Source of the DNA: Thermoplasmatota archaeon | Lineage (GTDB): Archaea > Thermoplasmatota > Thermoplasmata > Thermoplasmatales > Thermoplasmataceae | Assembly (NCBI GenBank): GCA_023379345.1 | Contig: JAMCUV010000036.1 | Span: forward strand, 1 to 16,926 | Direction of reading: 5' to 3' | Length of the DNA stretch: 16,926 nucleotides | In this document: in pieces, positions 13,062 to 16,926 of the stretch | Layout: each line of letters starts with the position of its first letter | Numbering within the stretch: position 1 is the first letter of the stretch | Program-made: the position numbers and the translations under genes | Notes under the pieces: generated by a model | Told to the model about the DNA's origin: nothing | Seen by the model: the letters and a program-made list of their open reading frames with translations, nothing else | Databases searched by the model: none

Positions 13062-13281
13062 GCAATTATGAATTTGGCAGGAATGATGCCCATCAGTGAT
13101 ACGGCTAAGATTTTATGTTCCAATTTCCGCCATTAAGGGCATTACTCTTCAGATTCAATAATCCTGTTCATTGTTTCATTCACCTTCCCTGATTGCCTAT
13201 CTTTCACTGGCAATTCATCCCGGTGACCGGCTCAGTGCCCTCTACGCTAAAATAATTGTAAACATTAATTCAAAACAATAT

Positions 13282-13300
13282 ACGCACTGAGGCGTTTTTT
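13282..13300 (+). terminator. Possible terminator in intergenic region 13062-13343
   Basis: ACGC and GCGT (13282-13285, 13292-13295) form a 4-bp stem over a 6-nt loop and run into six T residues. The stem is weak, but T-runs alone can end archaeal transcription. The remaining 282 nt contain no convincing plus-strand gene; two short minus-strand coding-like frames are described in the findings. Confidence 0.25.
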
Positions 13301-13343
13301 CCGTCATTAATTATTTATCCGCTGCATCTTTCTGGAGCGACAC

Positions 13344-15851
13344 ATGGCCATTGTAAAGTCAGGTGTTGCAGATCTTATCATAATATTCATTCTGATCATT
13401 TCAGTTATTCCGATTCAATCCAGCAGTTTGCAGGATACTGGTTTGGGAATCATTGGCCCCCAAACATTTTTCATGAATAGCCAGGCAATCCCTGATAACA
13501 GTACGGCGTCACCGGGTAACATTTACTACCTGAGTTCAAACCTGTCAGTCCCTGCCAATACTACATATGTATTCAACAATGATCTTGTGTATGCAAATTC
13601 CCTATCCTTATTGTTCATCAACATAGAGGTTTACGGCAGATTTGAACTACTGAACTCAACACTTGGCATTTTCAACGCCACCTACAACTCTGTAAGAGGA
13701 ATCAATATAACCCTTCACGCCGGCTCGTCCATGCAGGCGATCAATTCAGCGCTGAAATTCCCGGGGATGCTGAATGCGAGCAGATCAGATATAAATATTG
13801 ATAATTCAACCATTCAATGCCCATGTGTGAATGAATCAGATCCGCTGGCCTCTAAATACCTTGGGGAAATTTTTTCAGGTTCAGATATAAACATCATAAA
13901 CAGTTCTGTTTCAGGCCTGATGCATCAATCCGGCCCATACCAATTTCCTGATGCCCATATGTTCGTTAATCAGGCAAATTACCAGGAATTTTCAGCAAAT
14001 GGGACAATACCCATGAAGTATCCTGTAAGCCCATATGCCGGCGATGTCCTGGCGAACGGCATTGATCTGAATGTAACATATACAGGCCTAAGCAACGAAT
14101 CCACTGATTACCTTCTACTGGAAGTGAACGGGAGCGTAATGCAGAAATTTGTGCTGCCATTCAGTATTGGAAGCAATTCTGAATTGTCTGAATCTATCCA
14201 TGGCAGCATGTTTGTCCATACGGCCTCGTGGTTTGGAAACACATCGAACTTCAGCCTTGTGCTTCAAGAAGATTCTCCATACCCTGTTGGAATAATCAAC
14301 GTAACTCTTACCCTGGAATCCAATGACACGGTTCATGCAGAAGGATACAGCGCATATGATCTGATGCTAAACAACAGCACAGCGGATATTGTGAACTCAT
14401 CACTGGCCATCAATTTCAAGAACAACACTACAGGCAGTGGCATTCCTGACTTCATGGCTAATCATATCTATGCAGTGAAATCTACAATAATCTGGACAGA
14501 TTCATCAGTCTCAGGGAATAGTAACTACGATGCATCGCCTTTCCAGCTGAAGAATTCCATAGTGTACATGTACAGGCTGGCAAAAATTCTGCCCGAGTAT
14601 GAGGGTGCAATGGTCAGTAACTTCCGGTACTCCATCTCACCGGTGGCTCCTTTGCCAAATTCAATGCTCAATAGCGGGGGGATGAATATGACACAGTACA
14701 GGATTCTGTCCAGTCACAGATTCATTGCCATGTCAGGAATTCAGGTGAACTCCTCCTATGAATACATTGGTGAATATGAACTGAAGTGGGGAACAAATGG
14801 AACCACAATCTCAATGGAACCCTTTCCAGATCTTCCTAGAGGAGCTGCCGCAATAAATGTAAGCGTTCCTGCGCCCGTTGTGACCCTGAAGGTCACCGGG
14901 GCAATGCTTTACAGTGGAAACCTGACGGTAAACATTACATACAGTGCTTACTCCAGAGAGCCTCAATCATTCAATGGAACAGTGGATATTTCTGCAGTGG
15001 ATGAAAACGGCACCAGAAGTAATGTATGGAGTATACCAATCTCCGGCCTGCAGCCGGCAAACCTGTCCCTGAGATATCATGTCAGAAACGGCCAGAATCC
15101 AGCACAGGTTGAGGCGATATTTGTATCGGCACAAATGTATGCCCTTTCAGGCCTGTCTGTGAAATCCTTTCCCGTTGATCATGAATATCAGGCAAACAGT
15201 TCCATCATGGTATCTGTGGCAGTGACGGGATATGTGCCTGGCACCACATGGATAACGGACTATGGTGGAAGATATTTCATTTCTAATTCATCATCGCTGG
15301 AATTCAACACTTCGCTGAACCTTACGCCCACATTTATGCCGCCTGCTGGGTACAGAATCAGCAGCGAGGCCATATACTATGAAGCCAATCACGCCGAGTT
15401 CGTTGATATCAGCTTTTCTGAAATAACACAAACCGTGACATTTGTTGAGATAGTTGCCCAGCCTGGGCAGCAATGGTCGGTGCTACTTGCAGGAAGGAAT
15501 TATTCAACCACAGATTCAATGTTGAATGTGAGCCTGGCGCCCGGTGTCTACAACTATGAGGTTAGTGCGCCAAGGGGCATGGAAGTCAAAGATTCATCGG
15601 GCATAGTTAACCTGACAGATTCCAATGCAACAGTCAGTCTCATGTTTTTCCACAGTTTCTCGCTTGCTACTCTTCTGGACAGAATGGCCAGTCGCATTGT
15701 TTTCTACGCTTTTCTTGCCACGGCAGCTGGAATTGTGGTAACTGGCATTTCGATGAGGCGTAAACGATCCTGGTATATCTGCAGGTCCTGTGGTGTTTCA
15801 GTGGATAAAGGCAGGAAATACTGTGATAAATGCGAAGGTAGGAGAAAATAG
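13344..15851 (+). CDS. Large surface glycoprotein-like protein with cytosolic zinc ribbon
   Basis: Protein of 835 residues of unknown function, laid out as a type I membrane protein. Residues 10-24 are a hydrophobic signal segment. The long exterior part is rich in Ser, Asn, Thr and Gly and has more than 30 N-glycosylation sequons (NxS/T), as seen in S-layer-like or adhesin-like proteins of Thermoplasmatales. Residues about 50-200 (repeats such as SDINIDNSTI and SDINIINSSV) look like a parallel beta-helix; later parts look like beta-sandwich modules. One membrane helix at about 783-803 is followed by MRRKR and a four-cysteine zinc ribbon, CRSC (C813, C816) and CDKC (C827, C830), which must lie in the cytoplasm. 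The ATG at 13344 has GGAG 6 nt upstream. The base composition is slightly richer in A/T than its neighbours, as common for surface proteins. It stands alone. Confidence 0.8.
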   Translation: MAIVKSGVADLIIIFILIISVIPIQSSSLQDTGLGIIGPQTFFMNSQAIPDNSTASPGNIYYLSSNLSVPANTTYVFNNDLVYANSLSLLFINIEVYGRFELLNSTLGIFNATYNSVRGINITLHAGSSMQAINSALKFPGMLNASRSDINIDNSTIQCPCVNESDPLASKYLGEIFSGSDINIINSSVSGLMHQSGPYQFPDAHMFVNQANYQEFSANGTIPMKYPVSPYAGDVLANGIDLNVTYTGLSNESTDYLLLEVNGSVMQKFVLPFSIGSNSELSESIHGSMFVHTASWFGNTSNFSLVLQEDSPYPVGIINVTLTLESNDTVHAEGYSAYDLMLNNSTADIVNSSLAINFKNNTTGSGIPDFMANHIYAVKSTIIWTDSSVSGNSNYDASPFQLKNSIVYMYRLAKILPEYEGAMVSNFRYSISPVAPLPNSMLNSGGMNMTQYRILSSHRFIAMSGIQVNSSYEYIGEYELKWGTNGTTISMEPFPDLPRGAAAINVSVPAPVVTLKVTGAMLYSGNLTVNITYSAYSREPQSFNGTVDISAVDENGTRSNVWSIPISGLQPANLSLRYHVRNGQNPAQVEAIFVSAQMYALSGLSVKSFPVDHEYQANSSIMVSVAVTGYVPGTTWITDYGGRYFISNSSSLEFNTSLNLTPTFMPPAGYRISSEAIYYEANHAEFVDISFSEITQTVTFVEIVAQPGQQWSVLLAGRNYSTTDSMLNVSLAPGVYNYEVSAPRGMEVKDSSGIVNLTDSNATVSLMFFHSFSLATLLDRMASRIVFYAFLATAAGIVVTGISMRRKRSWYICRSCGVSVDKGRKYCDKCEGRRK

Positions 15852-15861
15852 AATCAAAGAG

Positions 15862-15869
15862 GCTTTATC
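15862..15869 (+). promoter_or_regulatory. TATA-like promoter of the thiamine-binding protein gene
   Basis: GCTTTATC is centred about 25 nt before the ATG at 15891 and only 19 nt before the ATG at 15885, which favours 15891 as the leaderless start. Confidence 0.45.
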
Positions 15870-15890
15870 TGGAAAAGCAATTCTATGTTC

Positions 15891-16187
15891 ATGATAATTG
15901 CCGATGTCACATTCTATCCGGTAGGGAAGGGAGAATCAGCTGGCGATACAATCCGCAGGGCCGTTGAGGTCATGGAAAAGTCTGGAGTGCACTGTTATCC
16001 AAACAGCATGGCAACGGTCCTGGAAGCCGCCACCATTGATGAGATATTCAACGCCATAAAGACTGCTGAAACTGAAATACTGAAATCCGGTTTCAAACGC
16101 GTTGAGACCATAATAAAGATAGATCACAGGACAGATAAGGATAACACTGTGAAGCACAAACTGGATCGCATAGGTGTTACTCACTGA
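15891..16187 (+). CDS. MTH1187/YkoF-like thiamine-binding protein
   Basis: Small cytoplasmic protein of 98 residues of the MTH1187 (DUF77, UPF0045) family, a ferredoxin-like fold reported to bind thiamine or its precursors; the exact role in thiamine uptake or salvage is not settled. The start MIIADVTFYPVGKGES matches the family pattern M-I-x-A-D-x-x-x-x-P-x-G-x-G. HCYPNSMATVLEA (about 34-46) holds the usual ligand-pocket region, then DEIFNAI and HKLDRIG near the end; VETIIKIDHRTDK is the conserved strand-turn. ATG 15885, two codons earlier, is less likely because of the promoter spacing and the family start. The stop overlaps the probable CTG start of the phosphatase gene (CTGA), so they are likely coupled. 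Confidence 0.88.
   Translation: MIIADVTFYPVGKGESAGDTIRRAVEVMEKSGVHCYPNSMATVLEAATIDEIFNAIKTAETEILKSGFKRVETIIKIDHRTDKDNTVKHKLDRIGVTH
16173..16178 (+). promoter_or_regulatory. Ribosome-binding site that supports a CTG start at 16184
   Basis: GGTGTT matches the core GGTGAT at 5 of 6 positions and ends 5 nt before the CTG at 16184. It lies within the end of the thiamine-binding protein gene, consistent with translational coupling. Confidence 0.45.
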
Positions 16188-16657
16188 CGGTTACTGGTGT
16201 CCCAAGGCCTGCCCTGTTCATAGACCGTGATGGTACAATAAACAGGGACTGCCCTTATTGTCATGATCCAGCACAGCTTCATGTTTTCATGGATTCGGTC
16301 AGGCTAATGAAGCAATACCAGCAGAAAGGGTTCCTTATAATCATCATAACCAACCAGTCCGGCGTGAATCGCGGTTATTTCACTGAAGAAGATCTTGGGA
16401 GGTTCAACACTGCCCTTGTCAAGCGCCTGGCACACATGGGTGTCAGGATAGATGCCATTTACTACTGCCCGCACAGGCCAGACGAGGGATGCAAATGCAG
16501 GAAGCCGGGAACGGGGCTTGTAGAAAAGGCAATGCATGATTTTCCAATAGATCTGGAGCATTCTGTCATGGTGGGCGACAGGGATGATATTGACGGGGAA
16601 ATGGCAGGGCGTCTAGGGATCGAATTTATCAACATTTTAAGGACAAAACAGTTCTGA
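16184..16657 (+). CDS. HAD-family GmhB/HisB-type phosphatase, probable CTG start
   Basis: Mg-dependent phosphatase of the HAD family, histidinol-phosphate / heptose-bisphosphate type (D,D-heptose 1,7-bisphosphate phosphatase GmhB or HisB N-domain). From CTG 16184 it has 157 residues. FIDRDGTIN (12-20) has the nucleophile D14 and general acid D16; ITNQSGVNRGYF (55-66) holds motif II; CPHRPDEGCKC (95-105) has the zinc ligands C95, H97, C103 and C105; K107 is motif III; VGDRDDID (130-137) is motif IV. The first conventional start in frame is ATG 16289, which would delete the nucleophile motif, so translation must begin earlier. No ATG, GTG or TTG exists between the last in-frame stop region and FIDRDG, leaving CTG. 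This supports sugar-nucleotide or histidine-type metabolism; the substrate is undetermined. Confidence 0.82.
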   Translation: MTVTGVPRPALFIDRDGTINRDCPYCHDPAQLHVFMDSVRLMKQYQQKGFLIIIITNQSGVNRGYFTEEDLGRFNTALVKRLAHMGVRIDAIYYCPHRPDEGCKCRKPGTGLVEKAMHDFPIDLEHSVMVGDRDDIDGEMAGRLGIEFINILRTKQF

Positions 16658-16758
16658 CAGAGGCTTTATTGGATCAATATTGTCAGATAATACTTACTGG
16701 AATGCAGATATTTTACGTTCCGTCATTGAATTATGTCTGTATAGTTTATAGATAAAGG

Positions 16759-16767
16759 ATTTATATC
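16759..16767 (+). promoter_or_regulatory. TATA-like promoter of the MFS transporter gene
   Basis: ATTTATATC is centred 25 nt before the ATG at 16788, giving a leaderless transcript. The preceding stretch 16658-16758 shows no gene. Confidence 0.6.
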
Positions 16768-16787
16768 TTAAGGTAATTTCACAGAAT

Positions 16788-16926
16788 ATGGTAAAATACA
16801 AGTGGGTTGCGCTTTCCAACACCACAATGGGTGTCCTGATGGCCACCATTAACGGCACCATCACCCTCATATCATTACCTGCAATATTCAAGGGAATTCA
16901 TCTGAGCCCATTTGCCTCGGGGTCTT
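16788..16926 (+). CDS. MFS transporter, DHA2-like (5' part only)
   Basis: Only the first 46 residues are in the window. They read MVKYKWVALSNTTMGVLM, then ATINGTITLISLPAIFKGI and HLSPFASGS. A first membrane helix spans about 6-32. The pattern N-T-x-x-G-x-L-x-A-x-x-x-x-x-I-x-x-I-x-L-P-A-I-F is typical of proton-driven drug exporters of the DHA2 (EmrB/QacA-like) group, in which TLDxTIVNVALP is the bacterial counterpart; here the acidic residue is replaced by Asn (TINGTI). The substrate is unknown. The start has a strong TATA box 25 nt upstream. Confidence 0.8.
   Translation, partial: MVKYKWVALSNTTMGVLMATINGTITLISLPAIFKGIHLSPFASGS

Noticed and set aside
15858..16669. Eleven-nt repeat AGAGGCTTTAT at 15858-15868 and 16659-16669
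   Set aside because: The first copy contains the TATA box of the thiamine-binding protein gene. The second has no gene at the right distance, so two copies of a short promoter-like sequence are not strong evidence of function.
1..16926. CRISPR arrays, tRNA genes, rRNA and insertion sequences
   Set aside because: I found no regularly spaced repeats, no tRNA T-arm consensus in a plausible fold, and no transposase-like frame.

Overview
The window looks like a chromosomal segment of a thermoacidophilic euryarchaeon of the Thermoplasmatales type. This is inferred from gene content and signals, not from a marker gene. Most genes have an A/T-rich TATA-like box centred about 25 nt before the start codon, as expected for leaderless archaeal mRNAs. 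A minority have GGTGAT-type ribosome-binding sites. Arginine is mostly AGG/AGA. The content is typical of the group: a thioredoxin reductase without the NADPH motif, a cytoplasmic gamma-glutamyltransferase-like protein, an asparagine-glycosylation-rich surface protein, a DHA2-like MFS transporter, SCP2 and CoxG-like proteins, and a FAD glycerol-3-phosphate dehydrogenase. I saw no rRNA, tRNA, insertion sequence or CRISPR array.

Layout. Bases 1-3252 are all on the minus strand. In transcription order they are an SCP2-like lipid-binding protein, an iron-type alcohol dehydrogenase, a seven-helix membrane protein, a zinc-ribbon two-helix membrane protein and an ABC ATPase cut by the window edge. 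Bases 3398-5140 (+) hold a GlpA-like dehydrogenase coupled to a CoxG/SRPBCC protein. A minus-strand TrmB-like regulator (5171-5560) is divergent from thioredoxin and thioredoxin reductase (5694-7119). Next come a 442-residue membrane protein of unknown role and a gamma-glutamyltransferase homologue (8747-10312). A minus-strand radical SAM/SPASM enzyme (10463-11602) shares a 70-nt intergenic region with a plus-strand group: a 36-residue cysteine-rich peptide, a 67-residue protein and a degenerate GT2-like protein (to 13061). The right end has a large surface protein with an internal zinc ribbon, an MTH1187-type thiamine-binding protein, a GmhB/HisB-type phosphatase and the start of an MFS transporter.

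Points of most interest. (1) The radical SAM enzyme, the unannotated Cys-rich mini-gene, the small protein and the GT-like protein share a promoter region with a 13-nt direct repeat. This could be an uncharacterised peptide-modification (RiPP-like) locus; it is a hypothesis from gene order only. (2) Two translationally coupled genes (4685 and 16184) lack any ATG/GTG/TTG at the place their families require. Each has a CTG there, 5 nt after a good Shine-Dalgarno sequence. (3) The thioredoxin locus has two abutting perfect palindromes between regulator and trxA, a leader hairpin, and a hairpin filling the trxA-trxB gap.
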